A DNA stretch of 64,000 bases, from the NCBI GenBank assembly GCA_020466095.1, contig CM035808.1, forward strand, positions 31,930,391 to 31,994,390, given 5' to 3'. This document shows positions 24,301-35,503 of this stretch, piece by piece. A program made the translations under genes and the position numbers. How positions within the stretch are numbered: position 1 is the first letter of the stretch; the number at the start of each line of letters is the position of its first letter. This DNA comes from Chlorops oryzae (taxonomy: Eukaryota; Arthropoda; Insecta; Diptera; Chloropidae). The notes below the pieces were generated by a model. The model was not told the origin of the DNA. It searched no databases and was given only the letters and a program-made list of their open reading frames with translations.

Positions 24301-27300
24301 TCTCCACCCAAATTTCAATTTCAAACAAGACTTTATCTCAATTTATAATTAATACAACTGCAATCGTAAGATATTCTTATATATTTCTTTTTTTTTTTTT
24401 TATAAAAAAAAAAACTCTGCTTAAGTTACGCTAATATATCGTATCGTATGAAATAGCTTAAGTGTTGGACGCCTTAGCCAGTCTGAGTCTGCCAGCATGA
24501 AATGCCGAAAAACGCAAATCGATCAATGAACACAAAATTAGGAACATATTTCAGTGAATATCATAATTTTTTTCATAACCATAATTAGATTCCGGTAGAA
24601 GAGAAAGGAAATAAGTGTTTGAAAATGGGGTTTAAAAATTTAATTTCTCATTCGGTGTAAGATGAAAAGGATATAGAAAGGAATGAATGAATATCTAGTT
24701 TACACACAGAAATTAGTAAAAAAAAAATTTTTTTTTTAAGACAGTCTCATTATTGTTTTTCAATCGATAATAAGTAGTAGTTACAAGAATCATGTGAATT
24801 ATTGATAGAGTAGATTGACAATGAGACACACTTTTCCATTGCCAATGTATTACAGAAAACACAACCATTTACCGAAATCCATTTTTAGTAGAATTTTCAA
24901 TATATTCACATACAGCTTTTTTTTTTTTTTTTTTTGTTAATTTTTAATAATTTTCGAACATGCTTTTACAGTGTTAAAATCAATGCAGGCGAAGAGGAAA
25001 GTTTTAGATGTAAATGTTAAATAGCTTCTTAAAATTATCATACATTAAGGATGCCAGGCTCCCAAATGAATGAATATTCTTTGAATCGAAGTTCATTTTA
25101 TAAAAATTTTGTTATCATAAATAAGATTTATTTCTAATTAGAAGACGAATTGATCCCATTTCTCTCTTATTTTGCTATTGAAGATTTATTCAAAAGAAAA
25201 AAAACGAACAAGAGAAAGGGAATAACAAAGCCTAACATACACATACACACCCCTATCGGTCAAAGTTGCATTGAATGCTTCTCCTGGTTTTGTAATTTTA
25301 AATTTTCAAAACTCGGTTTTACGAGGATTTCTTCTCCACTTCTTCAAAAGGAAACATAACAAACACGCCACCAAAAATGTCGTAACCAAAAGCACCAAAC
25401 ATTTTCCTTCAAAATTATCTCAAATTTAAATTATTTTATATACAAAACTAGCTCGTTGGAGAGACGACCCTTTTATATCAAAACCAGGACTTAATGTTAA
25501 GGAATTTGAAGAAAAGATATTTTTATAGAATACAAGAATTTTTCGCAAGTTCTCGGAAGTTTCTATTTTTGAGTTTTGTGTTCCTATTTTGCTTCATGTC
25601 GATTCCGTCACTGTTAGATAATAAGAGTACCTACCTGTGAATTCATCCTCCCACTCTAAACCCGGATTAAGATTGTATTCGTCTTGAAATAGAAAACAGA
25701 TGATTTTACGTTCTTGAGCTTGAAGAAATTTTGTTTAAAAACTTCGTCAGATTTTGTTGTTGTTGTTGTAATTTCGAAATAAAAAACTCCCCAATTAACG
25801 ACATAAAGAACAAGGAATAATTTCATGTTAAGATCCCAAAAGGGAATTTTCAACATAAATCCGATTTAAATGATTTAAATGATGAAGACAATTATTAATT
25901 AATTAAACAAAAACAAAAAATGAGTCGACATGCAAACCGGATTTGGAAACCATGTCATTAAATGACAATTTAAAAGCATCAATGATTTTGTGGATGAATT
26001 TCACACATTTTTAGGGTATTCCATTTCAAAGCAGTTAACCCTAAAACATTTTTTTTTTTATTTGAAAATGTTACCTTCTTAAAATGAATTACCTTGGAAT
26101 AATAAACTAAAAAAAAAAAAAAATCTGCCAGCCTTACACTCATTGCCAATTTTAAGTCAACTCTATCATACAAATTGTGAGAGTAAAAACTACATAATTA
26201 TTCCTTTAGAATTGGAAATGCAAACTCTTTAGCAGCGTTGAGATTCGTTGTTATATTCCTTGCATAATTTTGGACTGTGTATGTATGTATCTTGACGATT
26301 TGCAATAAGTTTAAAGCCGGCATAAATTTACTCAGCTGGACTGAAGAAATATACTTATGTAAAGCAAAATAATAAAATTCGCAATTAAATATTTCGAGAT
26401 ATTAACATAAAAACACCCTTCGAAGTTATTTGGTATTTTTGTTGGCCAACAAACAATGGGAAAAATAATCTTCTTCCGTCCATGAGTAAAATTTCAAAAT
26501 CATAAATTACTACTTTTAAAGCATTATTTAAAAATTAATTAGAATATTGTTAAATAAATTATAAGCTGCTTAAAACATAAAAGTTCAACTCTAATGAAAT
26601 AAATTGAAATTCAAATATGGGTGGAGAAAAAAAAGTAATTTTTTTTTTTTTTTTTTTTTTTTGGTGATTCATTAACTAAAAAAAAAGGTCTTTAAAGAAA
26701 TTATTATCAGAACCAAAATGTTTAGTTCATAATAAAGTACTCTCAATTTCAATTAATAAATAAAACTGCGTTGAAAACGAAACAAAATATAAACATATGC
26801 GTCTATGTATAAGAGGACTAAAGAACGAGTGTTGTCATAAAGAAAATATTTGCTATTTCACAGAAAAAGCTACGCACGTACACTTTATAAATAAAAAGTT
26901 CAAAGAATAATTCAGTCTTTTGACATGTGGAGGAACATCCTTTCCGGACATATCCGAAGACACATTTCAATAACTGAGACGAACAAGGATTTCGTATAAC
27001 TCACCATAGTAGTCCGTTGCGTGTGCTAAAAGTAATTAACAAAAATAGTAATTGGTCTTAATGAATCGGTAATATTATGCTTTAAATTGAATGAAGGATA
27101 TATCAAAATAAATAACAAAAATTTTGTGGCTAAGATTTTTATATAAAGACCAAATACAGAAAAAAAATATAATAAATTCTTGTCCAGAAATATATATATA
27201 TATTTTTTTTTTCTCAAAACATAGTGGGACAATCGAAAATGCATTTGAATGCAAGAGTGGTATCATAGAACACCTCAAAAATATATATGTATATATATAT

Positions 27301-28235
27301 TTAATTATATATATTTGCTAAAAACGATTAATTTCACTTTTAGCTATTGAATGAATGTACCTTTTCGTGGTCTCCACCAATCCTCCATATATCCTGATAA
27401 TGGTGAGGAGTGGCAAGAAAGAACTGTGTTTGTTATTTAATATCACTTTGATTGTTCAACAAGTATTTGGCATAAATACACTTACAATTAAAAAAATATG
27501 CGGGAAATTGTTTTGAAGCGGGAGGGCAAATGAATTAAGGGTGTGCAGGTGCGTGTAATATTAAAATTGAAGCGTGTAAATTTAAGCATTATCTGTTGAG
27601 CAATTCAAAAACAAATTTAGTCTATTTTGGCCTACATATAGCATACTTCTAAAATAATTAAAGTTTTTCATTATTTGAGGAGAAAATATTTTCATTTCAA
27701 AGTATAAAGAAATACCAGTGTCTTGTGTGGATGGAGGGCATGTGTTCTTGGGAATGTATTCGAAAAATATATGACACTGAAAAGTTGCTTTTAATGATTT
27801 TGGTTCTCATTTTTTACAAAGAAATCAAACGCATCCCTATTAAAAAAAAAAATTGAAGTGTTGGTATTTCTAAATAGCAGAGCTCGAAAATAACAGTCAA
27901 CATTTTTCAATCCTTGGCTTCTCTCCGACCATTAACCATTTTTGCAATGAAATCGAAGTCGGAAAATATTGGCTTTGCCCAGAATAGCATAAATCCTGAA
28001 TCGGACCGTTGCCGGAGCCAAATTTTGTTTTAGCAAGGGGTGCTGTTCTCTCTTCTCCCACTGTCCCTCGCCGTCCTGTCACCTAGTATGGAACTGGACT
28101 TGTTGAGAGAAACCTTTATTGTTATGCGAAAAGGGTTACGTTCGCACAGAACCCTTTAAAGTCGCTCTCAACAATTTCGGTTGATCAGTGATCGTTTTCG
28201 ATTCTCTCACTCGAAAACAAATGTTTGATGAAGTT

Positions 28236-28272
<37 letters not shown>

Positions 28273-29009
28273 TTCGAGCTATGCTAAATAGTATAAATAT
28301 ATGGTGCATTAAGGGTTTTAACTGCTGCATCAATATTTAATGCTTTGATAAGTCTTCACACTTACTGAGTTTTAACTTAAATAAAAACGTTGTTTAAGTT
28401 TTCATTGCTAAGAGTAACAAACAGTAACAAAAGCCTAGTAGTGTAAAGAACTAATACGCACCATCACGTTCGTGGCCTCCGCTCATATTTGTTTGTGTCT
28501 GTTTCGAATAAACTAGAGTCTCTTTCGGTGGAATGTTTGTTGCTTGGACATTGTAAACACTCAGATTCAGCGATTTCTTTCCGGCACTACGTTAAATTCA
28601 GAGAAATACTATAAAAAACCAGGAGCTTAAGTTTCGTTTTAAAGTTACCTTTGCAAGTTTCCGTTCGCCTGTAGACTAGCATCTGGTGTTTGAGTATTGG
28701 AATTATCTGACGTTAAAGAGTTCACTGACGACAATGACGATAGTACTTCCGAAACTGGGGCTACGCCCAGCGAGGAGAGCATTTCATCAAGATCTCTATA
28801 AAGTGAAATTCAATTAGAGTAAAAGCTCGTAATTACAAATATCCAAATATGTACTTTCGCTGGTCTTTGTCGATCGGAGCGCCCGCATTTATTCGACCAG
28901 CAGCTTCTTCCATGTCTTTAAGTTCTTTTTCGCGCCTCCTGCGATCCTTTTCTTCTCGGAGAGCGGCCAACTTGGCCTTTTTTCGTTCCAACTCCGCTTT
29001 ACGATCCAT
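21320..29009 (-). CDS. sw: Cytoplasmic dynein 1 intermediate chain (short wing)
   Basis: Scaffold subunit of cytoplasmic dynein; it links heavy chains, light chains and p150-Glued for minus-end transport and mitosis. Constitutive exons: 29009-28855, 28795-28649, 28586-28462, 23075-22899, 22833-22532, 22469-22004, 21897-21737 and 21673-21320 (628 aa). The N-terminal charged coiled coil ([20 protein letters not shown]) is the p150/NudE-binding helix. [17 protein letters not shown] and KQTQT are the light-chain region; KQTQT fits the LC8 motif. [14 protein letters not shown] and LSEEQKQ precede the WD40 propeller ([59 protein letters not shown]). Three micro-exons in the 5.4-kb intron give isoforms of up to 662 aa. 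Confidence 0.95.
25635..25682 (-). CDS. sw: sw cassette micro-exon 3 (48 nt)
   Basis: Encodes [16 protein letters not shown] between acceptor TATTTCAAG and donor CAG|GTAGGT. Phase 1 at both ends, so inclusion or skipping keeps the sw frame. This acidic peptide matches an alternatively used segment that I recall from Drosophila sw, just before VLAFDAQ. Confidence 0.88.
27005..27025 (-). CDS. sw: sw cassette micro-exon 2 (21 nt)
   Basis: Only seven codons, AHATDYY, between acceptor TTACTTTTAG and donor ATG|GTGAGT, phase 1 at both ends. An exon this short usually needs intronic enhancers or coupled splicing with its neighbours. Confidence 0.82.
27361..27393 (-). CDS. sw: sw cassette micro-exon 1 (33 nt)
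   Basis: Encodes [11 protein letters not shown] between acceptor CCATTATCAG and donor AAAAG|GTACAT, phase 1 at both ends. It lies downstream of the LC8-motif exon and can be spliced singly or with the other two micro-exons. Confidence 0.85.
28241..28268. repeat. (GA)n microsatellite
   Basis: About 14 uninterrupted GA units in the sw intron. GA tracts can bind GAGA-type factors in flies, but nothing else here argues for a regulatory role. Confidence 0.8.
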
Positions 29010-29640
29010 TTTTGTCAGACCACTTGGTTAAAATGTAATACTTGGGTTAAAATCAATACGCGAATGACATCAGTGAAGTTCAGTGCTGCCAACCTGGAAA
29101 TTCGTTTTCCCCTACAGCAGTAGTAAAATCCCCTGAAATCATGGTTTTCAAAATATTTCCTTCTAAATGACAGTTGACGATTAATATTACGTTTCCACGT
29201 CCGCCCAACTCGCGATTAAAGCGAAACTCCATAAACGACGGTTATTGTGGTATGGGAGCATCCTTAAATTATATCACGTTTGGTGGGGGTTTCCCAAGCA
29301 TGTTGTCACACTTTTTATAGTAAAATTTGTTGAAAAAAATTAGTTAATTTTAGTACCATGAACTAAGTATTACCAATCGCCGCGTCGAAAGTATCTCTCT
29401 TACTCTTTCTATCTCTCTCACCCTTTCTCTTAGAAAGTACTATGGCGATTGGAACCCCTTGATATGAAAGTCGTTAAATTACAGATTTAAAACGCCAAAG
29501 AAATACTTGGAGCAACACACGGACGGGTTCATAATACGCGAGCAGCTGATGGAGTTGTTAGTGCAAGCTAATTGCTTTGATTTGATTTTTGTTTTGTCTT
29601 ATCGTTCTCAATCCAATAATATGAGTATTTTATGCAAATT
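29010..29640. other. sw upstream region
   Basis: Presumed sw promoter and 5' UTR. It contains one isolated hAT-type end (CAGTGCTGCCAACC at 29081) without a matching partner, and a pyrimidine-rich ctctctta/ctctcacc patch near 29390-29430. No gene. Confidence 0.4.
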
Positions 29641-31040
29641 ATAAAGGGTCTTCCCGGTTGAGCAAAGGCATGTGCCACCCTGAAAGGAATTTTTAAATTT
29701 TGTTGATTTTTCGATAGGCGCCATCTAAAAACACTGTGGAGACCACTTTTTAGATTTTTATTTTGAACGGTCCTTGAAATATCCTTGAAAATCCTTTTTT
29801 ATAAGCCTTTTTTCAAAATTGTATTTCTCAACAACCAATTGAGATAGAGAGACGATCTAAGCAGATTCTGTTAGATAATAAAACAGAGAAGCTAAAAAAG
29901 TTTTTTTTTAATTTTTACACTGAGAAAATTTTTTTCACAAAACTAAAAAGAATATTTTGAATATTTTTTTCAGTCTATTCCCAGTTTCCCGCCACTCTAT
30001 AAATTGCTTTTAGAAATACCCCTTAGTATTTACTTTCATTTAAAGGAAAAAAATGTTTCAATCAGATGGCGCAGCAGTGTAATATTCAAAAAATTGCAAG
30101 TGCACCTATATGCTCCCAGTACTAATATCCAGTACAAATGTGTGCAATATGGTATAAAAACACATCACTCATACGCCAAGTCTTACGTATAAAAATATGG
30201 AGTTTATTGTTCTAAATATTTCAAAAACTAATATAGATAGAAAGATGAAACAAACGGTGAATCATTGTTAACAAAACAAGGAACCCAGAAAACTTATATT
30301 TATATTTTACACTGAGAAAAATTTTTGCACAAAAAAGAAAACAAAAGTTAGGCTATTTTTTTCAGTGTATTCTGGGTTTTGTAATACTTTTTTGCTATTT
30401 TAAAAACATACCTCTCATCTTAAACTTTTATTCAAAAGAAGATTCATTTAAATCGATGAATAGCTTCTTGAGATATTTAAGAAAACATAACAGCATATTT
30501 TTATACTTAAGACTTGGCGTATGAGTGATGTGTTTTTATACCATATTGCACACATTTGTACTGGATATTAGTACTGGGAGCATATAGGTGCACTTGCAAT
30601 TTTTTGAATATCACACTGTTGCGCCATCTGAATTAAATATTTTTTTCTTTTAAATGAAAGTAAATACTTAGGGGTGTTTCTAAAAAAAATTTAAAAGTCG
30701 CGTCAAAATTGGAATACACTGAAAAAAATACTTAAACTTTTCTTTTTAGTTTTGTGGAAAAAAATTTCTCAGTGTTAAATTAAAACAAAATTTTTTTAGC
30801 TTCCTTGTTTTATTGTCTAACAGAATCTGTTTAGATCGTCTCTCTATCTTAATTGGTTGTTGAGATATAAAATTTTGAAAAAAGCCTTAATAAAAAAGGA
30901 CTTGCAAGGATATCTCAAGGACTATTCAAATTTAAAATCTAAAAAGTGGTCTCCACAGTATTTTTAGATGAAACCTATCAAAAAATCAACAAAATTTAAA
31001 AATTCCTTTCAGGGTGGCACAACCCGTCAGACCCTTTATT
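29641..31040. mobile_element. 1.4-kb foldback element with very long inverted arms
   Basis: The two ends are inverted (ATAAAGGGTC at left, GACCCTTTAT at right), and complementarity continues inward for over 500 nt per arm (GTGCCACCCTGAAAGGAATT, ACTGTGGAGACCACTTTTTA and other blocks). The innermost arms at 30082-30185 and 30508-30611 (104 nt each) look identical when inverted. Outer parts have diverged by substitutions and small indels. No transposase. It sits between sw and Zw10. Confidence 0.85.
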
Positions 31041-31079
31041 TGCCATAGCAGCGTACAATTATAATATCTATAAAAGTGA

Positions 31080-31085
31080 TTTATT
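31080..31085 (-). terminator. Zw10: Zw10 polyadenylation signal
   Basis: AATAAA on the minus strand, about 50 nt after the Zw10 stop codon. Confidence 0.6.
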
Positions 31086-31136
31086 TTGTTACTATTATAT
31101 CTTCAGCGTTAATACTTCCATAAAAAATGAACACTT

Positions 31137-33710
31137 TTAAATGATTTTTCCCAAGGCTTGTGCACGTCGATCAGTGTTTTGGAAGAGCGCTCTAATCAGA
31201 TGGCGAATTTCTTCTGCCTTATAGTTTGCCGTTAAGATACCAGCTCCTTCACACCATTGCTCGGTTATATCTAATAGCGAAGCGTTTAAAATCATTTTCA
31301 ATTGCTCCAGTTTCATCCATGTTTTAACTTGTAGCACGTCGTGTTTTTCCTACAACAGAAATTTTTCCAGGAAAAAAAAAAAAAATAAAAAATAAAAAAA
31401 AAACTAACCTTGAACAGCGAGGGCGCCTTTTCAAGAATAATTCCAATTAGATCACTTAATTCACTGGCAACTGTTGCTGATATATCCTCCATTGAGATTA
31501 TACGCTTCACGATTTCGCTACAAAAATCATTTAGGATATCGGAGAACGTTTTACTATAAACCGCATCGGGAAGTACAGTTTGCCAAACATTTTTCAACAA
31601 TTCCAATTGACGAAGACATTGGCGGATCAGCTTAACTTGCCCCATTCCCAGTGAATGAGCATCGGATAGATCTAGAGAACAAAAAAGACATTTTCTCAAA
31701 TGTTGGGCGGTTTGGACGATGACGATTGATGATAAGGAGGAGAAGGGGGTCTAAAATGATAAAAAAAAAAAAAATGCTGACGTAATATATGGACGGCCCC
31801 TTAGGACAGGAAAACTACGAAATTTAAAAGTATTAAAGAATGTGGGAGCTTCCGGCACTTTTCAAAATAAAATACGGACAAGCATTGTAAAAGATCTTAA
31901 TTTTTTGAAGATTTTAAGTGCTTACTTTTCGTTCGTTTGAATCCGAGTTATTTACAGTATGTAATTGGATTTCAATAAATTCGACATATAAGACTCACCC
32001 AATTCTTTAAGGATTCCCATTACAATTTTTTGTTGATAAGCAATTTGAACGTTCAAATATTTTGCTCCAATATTTTGCAAAGACTTCTCCAAGGCGGGAA
32101 TTGTAGGTATAGACTTTGCAGAGTTTTTCGTCAACCAATGAGACAAGAACATGCAATTGTTATAAAATAAAGCTGATTGCTGCGGAATACTCTCTAGCAG
32201 CTTCTCATGTATCTTCGGTATATCGTTAACGTACATCTTAATAATAATTGGTATAACGTCTAAATACGAACTGATGCCTTCCGGGAATTCAGTGCTAGTT
32301 GCAGGTTGTCTTAGCAAACGTTCTAAAAGTGTAACAAGTTCCTATAAGAAAAAAAGATATCCGAATGATTTGTCATTTATAATAAAATAAGAAATAAAAA
32401 GAAATTCTTACCAAGGTACTTTTTGAGACCATACAGTGCGGAAAAGAAAACTGATTTTTTATTACATTTTCGCTGGTATTTTTTTCTGACACGACAGTCA
32501 TGTCCTGGATATCTTTTTCCATTATTTCATGAGCATTGTCCAGAACATTTCTAAAGAATCGATTGCGGAAAAGTGTTTCAAATTGTTCCGTGAATTCAAA
32601 TAACGTACGATCTTTTTCGACATCTATTAAAAAGGTATCAGCAAGTGTTTGCTCAAAGTTAATTATATCTGAAACTAATGTGGATTCCTCATATTCATTG
32701 ATAGTTTCGGGAATCGCATTTTGCAGGCATTCTTGAACCAAATATGTTAAAAGTCGTTCCTTTATATGATCGCCAATAATTGAAAAGACATGTTGATCGG
32801 CGGAAATAGAAACATTTATATTATTCAGACAATTGAGAACAAGCAGAATATGATCGAAAACTTGCTTATATGAAGGGCGCAAGCTAAGCTCCTTTAGCGA
32901 ATAGGATAGTGTTACTTGAATATATTCAGAATTTTTGTCGCTATATTCAACCGAAACTGGTTTGACAATGAGCGGCTCAAAACAGTTGGTTAACAAGAAA
33001 TGGCATATCTTCTTTGGATTGTATCTCAATTGGAAAAGTGCCATGATTGTATCCTGCAAAACACTAACGTCCTTTGAAATTTGAAGCGTCACACATTTTG
33101 TCTGTGGGTACAATTTTTCGGAAAACTTAACAAGCGAATCGAATCTTTGTTGCAGGTTTTGCTTCAATAAATTGCTTTGAACATGGTATTTGACTTTAAT
33201 AGTGTCATAGCATTCGCTACGCTGTATAACTCTATCAGCGGCAGTTCCCTTTTCGCACGATATCAAGGTCTTGAGTTTCCCAAGCAAGTCCAGAACAAAT
33301 AGATACTCTTTGGAAGTATTCGATTCTTCAATAATCTGAAATAAGTCGTCAATTTGAAGGATGCGATAAGAAACACGCAGTCCTAGTGTTACTTCCTGCA
33401 ATTGTTCGATGCACGTTGCTAATTCCAAATTGGCGTCTGTAAACACAACTGCTGAATCCTTTTCCGCAGTTTGGAGTATTTGCTCCGCTTCCAGCAAATA
33501 CTTTTCGCCTTCTTCTATAAGCAAATCCGCTGAAGTGCTGAAATTGTATAAAGGAAGGAAGTCCACGTAGTTTTGGTCGATATTTTTCTGCACACGTGCT
33601 TGGTATTTCCTGATCTGGGACACCACTTTCGAAATGTTCGTTTTTGTATTTTCTATCGTCATGCAGCTGTTGCCTTTTAAAAGACTCGAAATAGACGTCT
33701 CGGAAGCCAT
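31137..33710 (-). CDS. Zw10: Centromere/kinetochore protein Zw10
   Basis: Subunit of the Rod-Zw10-Zwilch complex, which brings dynein and Mad proteins to unattached kinetochores; also part of a Golgi-to-ER tether in interphase. Exons: 33710-32412, 32341-31999, 31671-31409 and 31349-31137, in frame for 705 aa (Drosophila about 720). The first ATG in good frame is 33710 (MASETSISSLL); the frame is open two codons upstream without an ATG. The C-terminal block EEIRHLIRALFQNTDRRAQAL is the family signature, and LGMGQVKLIRQCLRQLELLKNVW supports it. The long N-terminal exon is helical, with few prolines. The sw gene next door encodes the motor that this complex recruits. Confidence 0.9.
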
Positions 33711-35503
33711 CGCCACTTTTTCCCTAATTCAGTTACTCTTCCGGCGGATGAAGGTAGCTCTAAACGCCACTGAACATTTTTGTGCGTCGTTTGAGTGATG
33801 ATTTTTCTGTTTTCTTTTTTGAATGTTGATATTTCACGGGTGAAGAGCTTGCGCGGAAGGGATATCCAGCCCGGCGCTCCTTATAACATGGGTTTGACAG
33901 CTCGGGGCTCCTTATAACATGGCATTGACGCAGTGCTGCCAATATTTCAGAACCAAATTTCCCTTAAAAACCAAACATAAATCCCTTTTTTCCCTCAGTG
34001 ACCGATAGAAATTTCCCAACAAAATTCCCACAAACAAAAACGTCTATCTAGTCGTATGTGAACTTTCAGACACGCGATTTTTGAACACGATTTTGTCGTG
34101 ATTTTCTTTTGTTTTACTTTCTATCGGCTGATGACATTTAACACAACGATTTATACTAAACGATTTTTACTTTTAGCTGAGTTGTTTCTAAATATGAGCT
34201 TCGTTTATATCGATTTTCGTTAGTAATAAAAATGAATAATCGTATTTTACCTCATTCTATGAAATAAAATTAAAACATTAGAAGGTTCAAGACACTTCAT
34301 AAAATCGAAATTCTTTGAATAACTTTTTGATTGCAACGAATCGAAAGGCAAGTCTGATCAAATAAATCGTCATGTAAATACGAATGTAAAAATCGATTTT
34401 GAAGCTCACTATTCGTCTATCTCTGCTAAGAGATACATTTAACGAAATACATGTGTGTCAGAATTAACCTCTTGGTCCGAAATTCCGTATGTCTGTAAGC
34501 ATTAATTCCTAAACAAAATGTTGGTAATCGCTATGTATCTTAAAATTAAAAATTTTGCGCCTACTGGGACAATACTTCCCACTCGGTTAAAACTTAATTT
34601 TTTCTATTAGGACATATGTATCTCATCTAAAACTGTTATTGGGATTATATATATAACCGAAGGACATTCGAAGTTTTTGAGCATGCGGAACATGATTTTG
34701 TTTTCTCCTTTATCCATTACTGCAATCAGTTTTTCAAAAAAATGCCTGTTTCGAGAAAAAAACCGGCGCGAAAGGGTTAAGGGCCTCGTATTCCTATTTT
34801 GTTCAATTTCTTTATAATAATTGCCCTCTTGCCACCCCTAATTATGAGCCGATCGCAACAATTTTTGGAGAGGAAGCATACATGACAACTTTGGTTCATG
34901 TCCCATTTGAATTTCAGGTGTGAGATAATTTTCGAAACATTCTCTTCAGCCACGCCCACTTTTCTAAATTTTCGAAATCACTTTTAAAGCCCAAAAGCGA
35001 AAAGTAATATATGATATTTTACATACATATATTAACAACAAATGCCTACTATAAGTTTTTTTGATCACATCCACATTCGAGCATGCTCCTGCAAGCGGCT
35101 CGGCTCGGCCCGATGCAATGCTCGATCGTAAGTGGTGATGTTGGCGAGCCAATTCATCAACCAACATTACGATTGAAAATATATCCTATTCTCCATCCCG
35201 ATCCATGGATATCTCATTAAATTATTCAAAATAACAGAAACGCTGTCTGTTGTAAATCTCTAGCCAAATCAAAATCCAAAGCGACAACAGTAAAATGAGA
35301 ATACAAACATTACACCTTAGATTATGCTTTCCCAGTCTGGCGTTTACTTTAACAAGTCCATTATGTTGGCATGGAAATAAAACTATAAATTTCCTGGTTT
35401 TGTCGAAAGCCCTGAATATATAAATAAACAAAAAAAAAAAAAAAATCCCTTTGAAAAGAATTCCGTAAAGAAATTCTTGTGAATAATCAAAAAAAAAAAA
35501 AAA
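33711..35503. other. Intergenic between divergent Zw10 and DNAI3
   Basis: No gene that I can support. An isolated hAT-type end (CAGTGCTGCCAATA) is at 33931. The phrase gctccttataacatgg occurs twice (33877 and 33908). A short GC-rich patch at 35085-35160 has an open minus frame of 67 codons without recognisable domains. Promoters of both neighbours must lie here. Confidence 0.45.

Larger units (their letters stand above)
23076..28461 (-). other. sw: Long sw intron (5.4 kb) holding the micro-exons
   Basis: Apart from the three cassette exons this interval is AT-rich intron with many A or T homopolymers, a (TA)n stretch near 27187-27310 and a (GA)n microsatellite at about 28241-28268. I see no transposon with intact ends and no nested gene. 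Confidence 0.6.

Noticed and set aside
28241..28268. GA tract as a specific promoter element
   Set aside because: It lies inside a long intron and is a plain microsatellite; no further evidence of function.
34964..35167. 67-codon minus-strand ORF in a GC-richer patch
   Set aside because: No recognisable domain or splice context, and it falls in the DNAI3 upstream region; left as unannotated.
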